A stretch of DNA of 64,000 bases, taken from positions 12,798,114-12,862,113 of the forward strand of contig NC_061153.1 of NCBI RefSeq assembly GCF_905220365.1, written 5' to 3'. A program made the position numbers and the translations under genes. Shown one piece after another: positions 53,884 through 64,000 of the stretch. How positions within the stretch are numbered: position 1 is the stretch's first letter; each line of letters starts with the position of its first letter. The notes under the pieces are model-generated. The model was not told where the DNA came from and did not search any database. It worked only from the letters and a program-made list of their open reading frames with translations. This DNA is from Vanessa cardui. Taxonomy: Eukaryota; Arthropoda; Insecta; Lepidoptera; Nymphalidae.

Positions 53884-54042
53884 CAATTTTGTTAAAAGAT
53901 TATGTACTAAATATTTACTTCAAAAGTTTGTAAAGGTAGTAATTATAATATGACATTATACTATATGAACATTCGTAATATAAACTAAAATAAAATAAAT
54001 TGTATTGTTTATTTTATTTTTTTTATTGCGGTGGAGATGAGA
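53884..54042 (+). other. AT-rich leader to the LTR
   Basis: No frame. It ends in the purine tract before the LTR. Confidence 0.5.
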
Positions 54043-54199
54043 TGTAGTGAATAGATTATATTAACTAAACATACTTATTAATCATTATATACTACGTAAC
54101 CTAATTTTGTACCTATTTAATGTAAGACCTATTGGAAATAAAGGCAGTATCTATTCAGCAGTCTCGGCTTTCATTCCTCTCTCAGGGCACCACATTACA
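54043..54199 (+). repeat. 3' LTR of the truncated gypsy element
   Basis: It is 157 bp, starting TGTAGTG and ending CATTACA. A purine-rich tract (GGTGGAGATGAGA) precedes it, and AATAAA occurs 50 bp from its end. Only one copy exists in the window, so the limits rest on the inverted ends and on the junction with the LINE coding sequence at 54200. Confidence 0.65.
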
Positions 54200-54456
54200 C
54201 AGGGTTTAAGCCAGGACTCAGATACGAGGATAGCATGTATTTTATTGCAATCGAATGATGATAGCATATCAGGATAATGTGCAGGAATACTCTGAGCATT
54301 AATATAAATCACATTAAAATATTTCAGACAGTCTGAGAATAAAGAATTTATAGTTTCACCGAGCGAAGGGATACTATGAAAGCTGTCATTACTGCGCAAT
54401 CCATCAGAAGAAAGAGAAAGAAAAGTTTCGTCCAAATCGTCATTGTTTCTAGACAT
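54200..54456 (-). pseudogene. LINE ORF2 start (endonuclease), fragment
   Basis: The minus-strand frame begins MSRNNDDLDETFLSLSSDG and continues NVIYINAQSIPAHYPDML and ILVSESWLKP, the same start as in the LINEs at 35240, 42097 and 46850. It is cut at W-L-K-P by the gypsy LTR at 54199; the rest of the element is not in the window. Confidence 0.85.
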
Positions 54457-54717
54457 TTTTAAATTAATTTTAAATAAATTATTTCAAGTTTATCATTTCA
54501 CAATAATTTTAAGTTATGAGAGATTTAGTTTGTTCAATGATAGCAACAGTGATGTGGCCTTGTTCTGTATAATAAGAAATATTATAGATAAGATATATAC
54601 TATTTTATTTATTTATTTTTATAGCAATTATCATTTTATTAACGCGTATGAAGCGGGGGTTGTTCTATATAATTATTCTCTATTTATTAATACTATTAAA
54701 TTAATTATTTTACTCAT
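54457..54717. other. AT-rich spacer, probable LINE leader
   Basis: No clear product. It lies between the start of the antisense LINE fragment and the target duplication of the next gypsy element. It may be leader sequence of that fragment or of the LINE at 59522, which starts right after the gypsy element. Confidence 0.4.
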
Positions 54718-54846
54718 TGTAAAATGCTTGATAACACCAACCACTATCACTATATACACTAACCAACGACACTCGTGCGCACGCTACGCCGGTCAAACAC
54801 TGAATGGCCCTCACCCCACCCCTGTATTCTACACCTGTATACTACA
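54718..54846 (-). repeat. 3' LTR (129 bp)
   Basis: It is the left copy, starting TGTAAAATGCTTGATAAC. Differences from the right copy seen by eye include CTAACC against CTGACC and AATGGCC against AATGCCC. Confidence 0.9.
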
Positions 54847-54969
54847 TCCCTTCCTTCTTTTAAGAAAACAAATAATTGCATATAATCAGGTTGTAGTTAT
54901 TTAATGATAATCAAACACTTTCATCATAATAGATTTGATGCTTACGATGATACATATACAAGGGAACAA

Positions 54970-56749
54970 TCAGTTTTCAGCTTCAGGATCCACTTCACTA
55001 TTTTCACTTTGATCGACAACTTTCCAATTATTATTTTCCACTCTTTTTAAATGAATGATATTTCTACGATATTCTTTTCCTGTTAAGTCGTTCCTTACTC
55101 TAACGTCTCCGCCATATACATCTGTTACCGTATGAGCGTCTGGGTTAAAGTTTGGTGTTAGTTTATTTTCCTTGGTCATGTTTTTTATATAGACTTTTTC
55201 ACCGATTTCTAAATTACTATCCACAGCTTTTCTCTTCATATCAGCATATTCTTTTCCTTTGTCTTTCTTTTCTTTGTCTCTGTCTCTTACCTCTGAATCT
55301 GTTATTTTATTTTCAATATCTGCTGCTATTGGTATTTTATCACGGAATTGTCTACGAAAGAATAGTTCTGCTGGAGTTTTCCCAGTTGTAGTATGAGGTG
55401 TGCTATTATACATTATCATGTATTCTAAAAGATCATCTTTCCACTCTTTCTTTTCTAGTTGACTAATTCTTAATCGCTTAAGCACATCTCTATTCTGGCA
55501 TTCGACTTCACCATTCATTTGCGGAAAATAGGGGATGGTATTATTTATTGTAATGCCATATTCCTTACAAAATTCCCTAAAATTCTCGCTAGTAAATTGG
55601 TTACCGTTGTCACATGTCAGCGTCACAGGGTATCCGAGCCGAGAAAATATTTCTTTAAGTGCATTAATCGTTCCTGCGACTGTAACATTCTTCATGACTT
55701 TTATCTCCTTATACCGACTAAAGTAATCTACAAGAACGAGTAAATAATCATTTGATGGCAGTGGTCCTAGGAAATCGATCGCCACATCAATCCAGGGCTC
55801 AACTGGGAGAACTCTTCTTTTAATCGGATGAGGTGGATTTGGTGCTGAAACAAGCGTACACCCTTTGCAAGCCTTAACTCTATTCTCAGCATCCCTGTCG
55901 ATCTTTGGCCACCATACCTTGGTTCTAAGGCGTGTCTTCATGGCTACTATACCGGGATGTCCTCGATGAGCAGCTTCGAGAACTCTATTACGAAGTTTTT
56001 TCGGGATAATAAGCTTATTAGCCCTTAATGCTATATTGCTATGGAAACAAATCTCAGTTTGAAAAGGTTTATAAGCAATAACCGATTCATCCCACTTATT
56101 ATCGAAAACTGCGTTTTTTAATGCTGTAATCTCAACGTCTGTCGCACTGGCTGAATCAATTTCGTTTAGGGGTACTGCAACTGGTCTGCTATACTCGATA
56201 ATTGAATTAAGGTAGTTTTCACTGTCGAATGGTATCGGTTCATTTGATAAACAAAGCCGAGAAATTGCGTCTGCGATATTATCTTTACCCGGGCGGTAGA
56301 CAACCTTGTACTTGTAAGCTTGCAACCGAAGTAGCCAGCGTTCAATACGTGCACAAGGTTTAGATCGGGGCCCAAAGACGGTCTCCAAGGGTTTGTGATC
56401 ACTGATGAGATCAAACTCTTTACCTAAAAGATATATTTGAAAGTGCTCCACAGCCCATATAATTAGCTAAGGGTTTTATCCCTTCTGCTGTTAGTTCATG
56501 TCCTAGAAATTCTATTCTATTTGTTTTGAAGATGCACTTAGCTTCGTTAAGGAGAACATTATTATCCTTTAGTACTTGCAGTACTTTATTGAGACGTCTG
56601 ATGTGCTCCTGTTCGTCAGACCCATAGATGATAATATCATCTATGAAGTTAGCAGTACCTTCGCAACCTAATAATAACCTCTCTAATACTTTTTGGAACA
56701 TTTCAGGTGCACATGATACACCAAACATCAGTCTTTTATAACGAAACAA
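54970..56749 (-). pseudogene. pol: Gypsy RT end, RNase H and integrase with internal deletion
   Basis: The 56749-56420 frame holds the RT catalytic box NFIDDIIIYGS and the connection up to EGIKP. There it jumps to YMGCGALS while the next frame gives the RNase H (HFQIYLLGKEFDLISDHKPL): roughly 170 residues are deleted at about 56460. Integrase follows: AAHRGHPGIVAMKTRL and CKGC finger, VAIDFLGPL (Asp), LTCDNGNQFTS (Asp), NGEVECQNRD (Glu). The C-terminal frame is open to 54970. Confidence 0.88.
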
Positions 56750-56792
56750 TCCTTTACTGGTGCTGAAAGTGGTAATATATCTGCTGCTTTCA

Positions 56793-58481
56793 TCAATTTC
56801 TAATTGGTGAAAAGCATTTTTTTATATCGAGTCGGGAGAAATACTTGGCTCGCCTAAAATTTGGCAATAGTTCATCCATTGTAGGGAGTGGGTGATTTTC
56901 TCTAATAATGGCCTCATTTGCTCGTCTCATGTCAATACAGATCCGAACCTCACCATTTTCTTTCAATACTGGTACCATTGGAGAAACCCATGCTGACGGT
57001 CCATTAACCTCTTCAATTATGTCAGCTTCTTTAAGTTCGATAAGTTTTTTGTTCACTTTTTCTTTTAAGGGGATTGGTATTCTCCTATACGGTTGGATAA
57101 CTGGTGATATTTCTTTATTAATGGGAATTTGAATGGTGACATCTTTGAATTTGGGAAAGGTGCTGATATTATTGACAGGGATACCAACTCGAAGAGCATT
57201 AAGTTGTATTGCACTGACTTTACCTAGAAGATTACGGGTACCATTCCGAATTACATAAAAAGTTGCGGTTTTAGTAATTCCACCGTCGATAGTTATATTG
57301 GCGTCAAATGCACCTAGAATATCTAAGGGTTTTTGACTACCGTAAGGCAATAATATTTTATCGGGATTCTTGATTTGATTAAACGCCTTTACCTTTTGAC
57401 CTTTTAAATATTCCCATGTCTTATCTGTGATAATGTTGCATTTACTGCCAGAGTCAATCAGCATTTCAATGACAACACCCCCGATTTTACAATTAACAAT
57501 TGCATCATCATCTAAATGAAATATGTAGTCTACTTCCTCTGTGTTTTTGTAAGATTTATTAACTCTTTGTCTTTTGGTTCTATCCGTTTCTCCATCGTTA
57601 TTTGTTTGTGTTTTCCGTTTCTGTAATTTAGTCCTACAATAGTCTTTATAATGTCCGACAATCCCGCATTTTAAACATTTTCTTTCTCTTGCTGGACAGC
57701 TGCCATCAAAAGACAGGTGTCTACTACTGCCACACCTGAAGCATGTCTTTGAAGAGCTCTGATTTGTAGAAGGAAATTTCCGAGTATCCAATTTATTAAT
57801 ATCTGATTTATTTGTGTCACATATTTTACTTGAACCTGGTTTGTCAAACATATCAAGTTGCCTGTTGACGGTTTCGAGTGTGGTGGCGATTGTAATAACC
57901 TGTTGAAGCGTGACACTATCACCCGCTGATAGAATTTTCTTTCTTAGTTCTGCGCTTTGGCCTTTTTCGACGATTTGGTCTATTAAATGTTCATCCTTAG
58001 CAGCATATTGGCATTTATCAGCTTCATTTCGCAGTCTTACCAAAAATGTTTCGAATCTTTCTCCTTCCTCTTGTTTCATAAGTCGAAAAATGTACCTTTC
58101 ATAATATCGACTTTGTTTAGGGGAGAAATATGCATCTAATTTCTCTATTGCAATTTTATAAACATCTACATTATCAATTTCGTCTACGTGAGCTCCGGGC
58201 AGGTTGTAATATACTTCTTGAAGAGCAAGACCACCAATATGCAAGAGGGTTGCTCGTTTTTTCCCACTTGAGTCAATATTGGCAGTTAGGAAATATATAT
58301 CAAGGGCTCTTTTCCATTTTTCCCATCTGACCCCCACTGAAACTGGGTCACCTTCACAATCAAAATTTTCGAGACCTGGGAGCGCTGATGTTATCTGAGC
58401 CATAATGGGGCGATCTGTAACAATCGCATAACTGCTTATAATTTGTTTAAAGTTACACAAAGGTACTTGTAACCCAACCAT
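56793..58481 (-). pseudogene. gag-pol: Gypsy Gag-protease-RT N-terminal part
   Basis: The 562-residue frame contains gag (RWEKWKRALDIYFLTANI, YYERYIFRLMKQEEGERFET, FLVRLRNEADKCQYAAKDE) and two zinc knuckles (CFRCGSSRHLSFDGSC and CLKCGIVGHYKDYC). The protease follows (MLIDSGSKCNIITD) and the start of RT (IIEEVNGPSAWVSPMVPVLK, VRICIDMRRANEAI, FSRLDIK). The phase is lost in a run of As at about 56820, just after the first RT aspartate. The start could also be the Met at 58404. Gag and Pol are in one frame. Confidence 0.88.
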
Positions 58482-59339
58482 TCAAACAACCTGTCCACTT
58501 AAACAGAATGGTCTATCTTATTGACCTTCTTAGCCTCTCATATTGATTCTATAAACCATAACGATATTTACAAGATCCAATAATACAACGAAATAGCCTT
58601 TCTTATTGACCATTCATTAACCACACGGTCTCTCATATTGACCTTTTAACAACAGTCTTTCTCCACAGACATCTTTTAACACTTCATTATAAAAGTCTAT
58701 CTCATTGACTTTTCATTTACACAGGGCCTCTCATACTGACCTCTCAATAAAACACGGTTTCTTCTATCAATTATCACACCATTTGTGTTTACTAGTGACC
58801 TATCATATTGGTCTTCCATGTTCTCATTTTATATTTATATGTTTATCTTAAATGTATTCACAATACATAATTGTGATTACGTATTTATTCCATATAAATA
58901 AATACTTACAAATATACGTATTAAACATACAAATATCTTAGATACACATCTGTTAATAACATAGGTATATAGTACATAAGGCATGATATAATAAACCTTT
59001 CGTTCAAGTTAAATCTTTGACTATAAGAAATCATAACAATTAATTTATACCGATAACATATTACGATAGCAGATTAAGATACATTAATTACGTTATTCTA
59101 TCGAGTACGCTCGTCAGTTTATGCATTCATCTTACATTTATTTACAATACAATGTGGTAAACAACATGACTCAGCGCGGCTGGTCGACAGGTCACCGTAA
59201 TTACTTTAAAGGTGTAGTAAGAAAATCTGCTAACCACATTGTGACATTTTATCATAATATTAACCTTATCTCATCTAATTTCTTTCTTTTTTTTCAAAAT
59301 ATTTGTGCATTAACACTTACGTTTTTCCTCGTCGCCACT
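58482..59339 (-). promoter_or_regulatory. Long gypsy leader with degenerate 98-bp tandem repeats
   Basis: The untranslated leader lies between the primer-binding site and gag. At 58513-58813 the plus strand has seven copies of a motif near CTCTCATATTGACC (starts 58513, 58535, 58598, 58630, 58697, 58728, 58800), arranged as pairs with a period near 98 bp. The rest is AT-rich. The layout recalls the repeated insulator region in the leader of Drosophila gypsy; the motif itself is different. Confidence 0.65.
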
Positions 59340-59468
59340 TGTAAAATGCTTGATAACACCAACCACTATCACTATATACACTGACCAACGACACTCGTGC
59401 GCACGCTACGCCGGTCAAACACTGAATGCCCCTCACCCCACCCCTGTATTCTACACCTGTATACTACA
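59340..59468 (-). repeat. 5' LTR (129 bp)
   Basis: It is the right copy, preceded on its inner side by the primer-binding site (59337 downward) and followed by CTCAT. An unusually short LTR for a gypsy element. Confidence 0.9.
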
Positions 59469-59521
59469 CTCATATTCGTTATAATACATTTTATTTCTCA
59501 TTTCTATATATTTATTATCAA

Positions 59522-60340
59522 ATGGTTAACATGAGCAATCTTAAATTTGGTTTATTCAACCCGGGCTCACTTGGGTCACATCATGAGGAGTTCATAGTTT
59601 TAATGGAGCGTCATAAAGCCGATGTGATAGCCATTAATGAAACTTGGTTGCGTCCTGGAGAAAATGGCAGAGCCCCTCGTGTCCCAGGTTATCGATTACG
59701 TCATATTCCGCGACCTACGGAGATACGATCAAGGGGTGGTGGTGTTGGCTTTTATATAAAATGTGGTATATCTGCGCGTACACTTGCACATCCTGTTGTT
59801 CATTTGGTTGAACAAATGTGGATACTCGTTAAATTGAACGGCAGGACTATAGTTGTTGGAACAGTTTATCGCCCCCCCTGGTTGAATACGTCCGGTTTTT
59901 TTGATGCATTGTCAGAAACTATCAGTGCATTGCCTTATTACGATTCGTTATATTTATTAGGAGATTTCAACATCGATTATCTTAGAACTCACGAATATCG
60001 GAAACAAATCTTGGACACCTTTTTATCGACTCACGGTTTGACACAACATGTCACGAAGCCTACACATTTTACGGCTAACAGTGAAACTTTAATAGACTTC
60101 ATTTGCTCTAATACAAGGGTTCACAATATTATAGTAGAACATATTGCAGAGCTTAGCGGCCATGCATTTGTTTCTTGTGAATTAAATATTAAGAGAATTA
60201 AAAGTCCATCAAAGATCTTTATGTTCAGACCGCTAAAAAATATTAACACAGAATGTCTCACAGATACACTTAATTTAGTTAATTGGCAGGACATGCAAAA
60301 TCGAGGACATTAATGACATGGTAAGTCAGTTCACTGGTAG
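59522..60340 (+). pseudogene. LINE endonuclease fragment, other family
   Basis: Start MVNMSNLKFGLFNPGSLGSH; then DVIAINETWLRPG (Glu box), GGGVGFYIKCGI, TIVVGTVYRPPW, YLLGDFNIDYL (Asp/Asn box) and ELSGHAFVSCEL (terminal S-G-H). The frame shifts at about 60300 and ends near 60340. No RT follows. It is an AP-type endonuclease of a LINE, unlike the CR1/Jockey-like ones in this window. Confidence 0.85.
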
Positions 60341-60879
60341 GTAACTTTGATAGACAGTCTTTATTGTCACAATGTAAGTCCACACACAGAAGGAGAAAGA
60401 GTAAGCGCAAGGAAGATAGAAGCGAAGATACAAAAGTTATAAAAAGCACAGTATGAAAGGATAACACAAAACTATTAAACTATTAGCTATGTACAAGTAT
60501 GTATAGCGTATGCGTATAAGTGAGTGAGCACATAAAAGGTGGCACGGGTTTCGCGTCTAGCGTCGGGATCGTGACTGATTTGAGACAAATCCGTTTTTCC
60601 GGATCCTGGAAACCGTTAATATATTTCGTTTTAGATACAAATCATATTTACGTAATCTACAGCTTCAGTCATAATTTGTTTTTTATTATTATTTTTTTTT
60701 TCTTTTCTTCTTTTAATTTAGTTAGTTAATTGTAGTATGCATATATCAAAATGATATATATGTGTAGACCAAGTTGGTTTATATATTTATTTTTATCTCG
60801 TTATATGAATAATTTATATTGTTATAATATAAATACTTGTAGTATATATGTTATAGGTATAATTTAATTTAATATTTAT
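60341..60879. other. No gene seen
   Basis: AT-rich with a GC-richer section (60530-60610, containing TTTTTCCGGATCCTGGAAA). A minus-strand AATAAA (about 60363) is followed by GACTGTCTATC, so a transcript or element end is possible. No similarity was noted within the window. Confidence 0.4.
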
Positions 60880-61815
60880 TATAATAATTATTTATCTCTT
60901 ACCTAAAGGCATGGCTCCGTAGCTTATAGCACAGATTGGTCTAGCAACGCGCTGCTGCAAAGGCTGCTATTTGTTTTCTTGTTTTTTTGTACGACTTCTT
61001 CGTGGTCGTACATATTGTGCTGTATGGTTTGAATGACAGATAATTATATAATAAAGCATACAATTGAGTTACGTAAGATATAATAATTGGATATTCAACT
61101 TACCGTTTTAACAAATTACAACTTTCGGATTAAGCTCATTAGATTTTATATTATATAGTTTTTTGTTTTATTTTGTATTTTATTACGGGAAACAGTAAAT
61201 AACTGAAAGTATTACGTATATACGCAATAGAAGGATGCGTGACAGCGTCGATACACTGCCGGCGCGCGCGCCTTACTGAGGCGGGAGGCCTCTTAAAACT
61301 TACACCTTTAACCGTCACCTTGCATTCCTTCCCCCGTCACCCCCCGAACGATTATTAGCTAATGGAACAAAATTGTCATTAGCTAATGGGTTCATAAAAT
61401 ATGTATGTATTTATATATTGTTATTATGTGTATATTGTATGTACATTCAAATTGTAGTTTTTTATTTATTTATTTTTTATTATTATTTTTTCATTTTTTA
61501 TTTTTATAATATATTATCATATATTGTCACAGCCCGTCACAACCACACAGGGTACCATTGAAAATCAGCGTTGGGTTCTTGGAACCCAACTTGGAAGCTG
61601 AATGGTACACCTTTAGGACACGTTAAGCATCATTGTGTTGTTTTGGATTGTTGTTGTTGTTTTTTTTTTTGTATATTAAGTTAGCGAGTAGTTATAGTTA
61701 GTTAATATGTTTATATTTTTTTGTTGTTTTTTCTTCCTTTTGTTTTAAATTTTTATACTTCTTATTTTTTTATTATGTTCTGTGTCCTAATAAACATTTC
61801 TTTCTTTCTTTCTTT
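60880..61815. repeat. Non-coding unit with TTTC tail, relative of 29201-29940 plus 31656-31964
   Basis: Ordered shared blocks are CTTACCTAAAGGCATGGCTCCG (about 60899), a GC-rich block GCCGGCGCGCGCGCC (61259), CACAGCCCGTCACAAC (61528), GGTACCATTGAAAATCAGCG (61551), GCTGAATGGTACACC and AATAAACATTTC followed by TTTC units. A short GC hairpin TGTACGAC...GTCGTACA lies near 60988. It may be the 3' part of a LINE family, perhaps the one at 59522. Confidence 0.5.
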
Positions 61816-62212
61816 CAAATATTCAGCAAATAAAATAAGTAAAAATATAAAGATAAATATATAAAATATACATATATGTAAAATAATATATATTAATTTT
61901 ATAATTACAAAATAAAAATAGGTAAATGAATAATTATACGTTAATTAATTTCATATGAACACTCACCCGCCAGTTGCCTAGGAATAATCACTTAAACACA
62001 AACAAAAAAATAGAAACAATAATAACACTAAAAACTAACATTAACAAAAAAAAAATCGTTTATTTATCAGGCAGCCATAACAACAATTTTTACTAAAAAG
62101 GAATATTATTATATTATATCTATATTTATCTATTATCTATCTATATCGAATATGAAAATGAAATAGAGGCGATCTTTATAAATGCCTCGTATACAACTAA
62201 AAACTAACCATT
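61816..62212. other. AT-rich spacer
   Basis: No frame and no strong repeat. TATCTATC-type stretches occur near 62120-62145. Confidence 0.5.
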
Positions 62213-62270
62213 CAATTCAATTCAATTTTTTATATTTATGGCCTCTGTCAATAGGTTGACAATTCTGCCA

Positions 62271-62304
62271 GTGTATTTTTCAACCCTGAGGTTGAAAAAT
62301 ACAC
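62271..62304 (-). other. Perfect 15-bp hairpin in the LINE 3' UTR
   Basis: GTGTATTTTTCAACC (62271-62285), loop CTGA, GGTTGAAAAATACAC (62290-62304). On the minus strand it lies about 170 bases after the stop codon and 60 bases before the TTGAA tail, where LINE RNAs often carry the structure seen by their RT. Confidence 0.8.
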
Positions 62305-62470
62305 GTGGTTGCTTAATACAGCTCTTTCTCGTTCTGCCCAATGACCAGTAGCACGATCTAAAACAAATAGGACATCACAATATAATATACCAACACCCAC
62401 TAAGATACAAAATAATAAAACTACCTACATAGATATACTTATTATATAAATAATATATACTTGAACTAAC

Positions 62471-62878
62471 TCAGAGTTTGATATTATATCTTTCAATATA
62501 CTTAAATAAAATAGTTATAATAGAAATTTCTGAAGATGACAAAATGCAGGACATGTTGAAAGGGCGAGGAAAAGTAGGAGGAAGAAGATCATACAATGAA
62601 ATAGGAAATCTGGTGCAATCAAAGAAAATATGTTCAACAGTACCCTCATCAAGGCCACATTCACATAAGGAGTGGTCCCGAACCCTGATCTTTGATAAAA
62701 AATGGGGGCTACAGTTATGACCAAGACGCAACCGAATTATTGTAGAAGTAGAAAATTTAGAGCATTGACGAAACTTAAAGAACCAGGGTTTTAATGGAAT
62801 ATCAGGTTGCAAACTGCCATAGAATTTACCTTTAACATGACGGGAACAGTTCCATACCTCACTCCACTGCTTATTCAA
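62471..62878 (-). pseudogene. LINE C-terminal Cys/His region
   Basis: WSEVWNCSRHVKGKFYGSLQ, then TSTIIRLRLGHNCSPHFLSK and CECGLDEGTVEHIFFDCTRF. The C-x-C-x...H-x4-C arrangement is the usual zinc-binding tail after RNase H in insect LINEs. The frame ends at 62471, followed by the 3' UTR. Confidence 0.82.
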
Positions 62879-63300
62879 ATCAATTTTAGCGAGAGAACGT
62901 AAATCTTGGGCAAAGCAATTAGCATAAGTCTCCGTACCATTGCGAATAGACCACTAATCCCGGAGTGGCCAGGAATCCACGCAAGGGCTACCTCAATTCC
63001 AGCAGAGTGACACTTAAAAAGAAGTTCCCGAGTTTTGAGGTTAATAGGGTGAACATTTCTAGAACGTAACGGAAATTTTAAAATATCCTCTAAACAACTG
63101 CGACTATCTGTAAAAATTATGGTTTTATTAAGGTTGTGTGATTCTATCAGGGATACAGCTTCATAAATAGCTATTGTTTCTCCAGAAAAAACAGATATCC
63201 TGGGTGAGCATTTAAAACTAAGAGTCAGCTTCATGTCAGGAACCCATACAGCTGAACCCACAGGGGCATCTGTAGATAGTTTGGAGGCGTCTGTAAACAT
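62875..63300 (-). pseudogene. LINE RNase H domain
   Basis: MFTDASKLSTDAPVGSAVWV (first Asp), FSGETIAIYEAVSLI (Glu), TIIFTDSRSCLEDI (Asp) and ALAWIPGHSGISG (His box) give the four catalytic positions of RNase H. The domain would remove RNA from the cDNA hybrid. The expected N-E-x-A-D end after SGISG is shifted out of phase. Confidence 0.85.
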
Positions 63301-63326
63301 AGTTCGCCACCCGGGAAACTGTTCGT

Positions 63327-63953
63327 TTAAGAGTTCTTTAAACCGAACGTTGGCTCCAGGATCTTCTTTGTTAATACCAAAACAATTACATTGGGCCTAA
63401 AAGCAAGTGCATCAAAAGGGACAGCAAACAAAGGATTACCAGGAAATTGAAAAAGAGGAGATGTTGCAATAAATTTTTCATAACTTTTAAAAAGACAAGG
63501 AACTTCTTTATGAGCCCAGTAAGAAGAAGATGAAATATAGTTTGAAAGGTGACGAAGAGAAGTAAGTAATGGGTGGCAAGAATTTTGAAAAGCTTTGTAG
63601 AGAAATCTATCACAAAGATATTGTCTACGAAGAAATAAGGGAGGATCCAGACATTCTACTTGGAGAGCTTTGGTGGGCGAAGACTTCATAGCACCACAAA
63701 TGATGCGGAGACACTTAGCTTGAATTTTGTCCCAATCGGCTAAAGCAGATTTATTACACGGTTCAAGCAAGAATGAACCGTAATCAAAATGACTCCGAAC
63801 AATGGCGTTATAAAGGAGTTTTTGAGTGTAGGGGTGAGCACCCCACCACACACCTGATAGAGACCTTAAAACATTTACCCCAAGCTTACATTTTTCCTTA
63901 ATGTAATTAAGGTGGACCGTGCCATTCATACGGGAGTCAAAATACACCCCCAA
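63327..63953 (-). pseudogene. LINE RT C-terminal region
   Basis: The frame has MGVYFDSRMNGTVHLNYIKEK (the L-G-V-x-x-D region after the RT palm), TQKLLYNAIVRSHFDYGSFL, WDKIQAKCLRIICGAMKSSP and ALQVECLDPPLFLRRQYL. It stops at 63327 and the RNase H frame starts in another phase at 63300. The catalytic palm would be right of the window. Confidence 0.78.
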
Positions 63954-64000
63954 AAATTTAACTTTATTTTTTACTGGAATGGTCTCATTTTCCAGAAAAA

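Larger units (their letters stand above)
51620..54199 (+). mobile_element. Ty3/gypsy element, 5'-truncated, with 3' LTR
   Basis: It starts inside the RT and includes RNase H, integrase and a 3' LTR. No left LTR is present; the start abuts the Penelope-like element. Inside, a 130-bp LINE end is inserted at 53353. On the right, the LTR is followed at once by the truncated LINE fragment at 54200. Confidence 0.88.
54718..59468 (-). mobile_element. Ty3/gypsy element with two LTRs, CTCAT target duplication
   Basis: The LTRs at 54718-54846 and 59340-59468 are 129 bp each, start TGTAAAATGC and end ATACTACA. CTCAT stands on both sides (54713-54717, 59469-59473). On the minus strand: primer site TGGCGACGAGGAAAAACG just after the right LTR, a leader of about 860 bp with repeats, gag-protease-RT, then RNase H and integrase. 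The coding region has one frameshift and one deletion. The LTRs differ at only a few positions, so the insertion is fairly young. Confidence 0.93.
62213..64000 (-). mobile_element. 3' half of a LINE with RNase H, running off the window
   Basis: On the minus strand: RT thumb region, RNase H, a Cys/His tail, a 3' UTR with a perfect 15-bp hairpin, and an end with TTGAA units at about 62230-62213. Clades of the I/R1 group carry RNase H after RT, which fits. The 5' part lies beyond 64000. Confidence 0.8.

Noticed and set aside
59121..59384. Small frame across the 5' LTR border of the second gypsy element
   Set aside because: It is in leader and LTR sequence antisense to gag-pol, crossing the primer site; no features.

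Overview
The window is a eukaryotic, AT-rich stretch made almost wholly of transposable elements, and I found no host gene that I could defend. The best guess is a moth or butterfly. The reasons are the very common lepidopteran repeat ends (AACCGACTTC ends, Helitron starts such as TCACTACATAGTATAAAAC, CTAG Helitron ends after a GC hairpin), BS/Jockey-like and CR1/Jockey-like LINEs with short simple-repeat tails, a Penelope-like element and Ty3/gypsy elements. This is recognition from family knowledge, not a database match.

Layout. 1-600: end of one repeat, a (TG)86 microsatellite and a hairpin. 867-7623: a decayed Helitron on the minus strand (coding minisatellite, DUF6570-like domain, cysteine-peptidase-like domain, Rep, PIF1-type helicase). 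6937-10608: two 690-bp inverted arms around a GC-rich core, the right arm split by a 1.7-kb repeat here called the CGACTTC element. 10609-12026: a second, truncated copy of that element. 12027-23685: a deep nest in which one BS-like LINE is split by a gypsy element with two apparently identical LTRs (12581-16982) and by another CGACTTC element (17647-21503). That second insert holds a Helitron (18597-18993) and a 5'-truncated LINE with an open RT frame (19195-20954). 23686-24173: a Helitron end carrying a captured piece of another transposon. 25846-29200: a broken DDE transposase gene followed by a ubiquitin-protease-like domain. 29941-32648: two more CGACTTC copies and old tails.

33362-38978: a Helitron split by a 5-kb LINE. 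38985-45862: a 160-bp satellite array split by an apparently complete two-ORF LINE (40536-45432). 45862-50612: an antisense LINE fragment split by a third LINE (46205-50158). 50613-51600: a rearranged Penelope-like element. 51620-54199: a 5'-truncated gypsy element with one LTR. 54718-59468: a gypsy element with both LTRs and a CTCAT target duplication. 59522-60340: a LINE endonuclease fragment. 62213-64000: the 3' half of a LINE with an RNase H domain, running off the window.

How it works together. The elements do not form a pathway. The meaning lies in the order of insertion, which target duplications and resumed reading frames show directly. Most proteins are broken. The best candidates for recent activity are the LINE at 40536-45432 (both frames open), the gypsy element at 12581-16982 (LTRs identical by eye, but RT core deleted) and the LINE at 19195-20954. 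The points that most deserve checking are the transposase plus USP-like protease, the peptidase-like domain inside the Helitron, the CGACTTC elements as Helentron-type repeats, the 98-bp repeats in the gypsy leader, and an antisense core promoter in LTRs.
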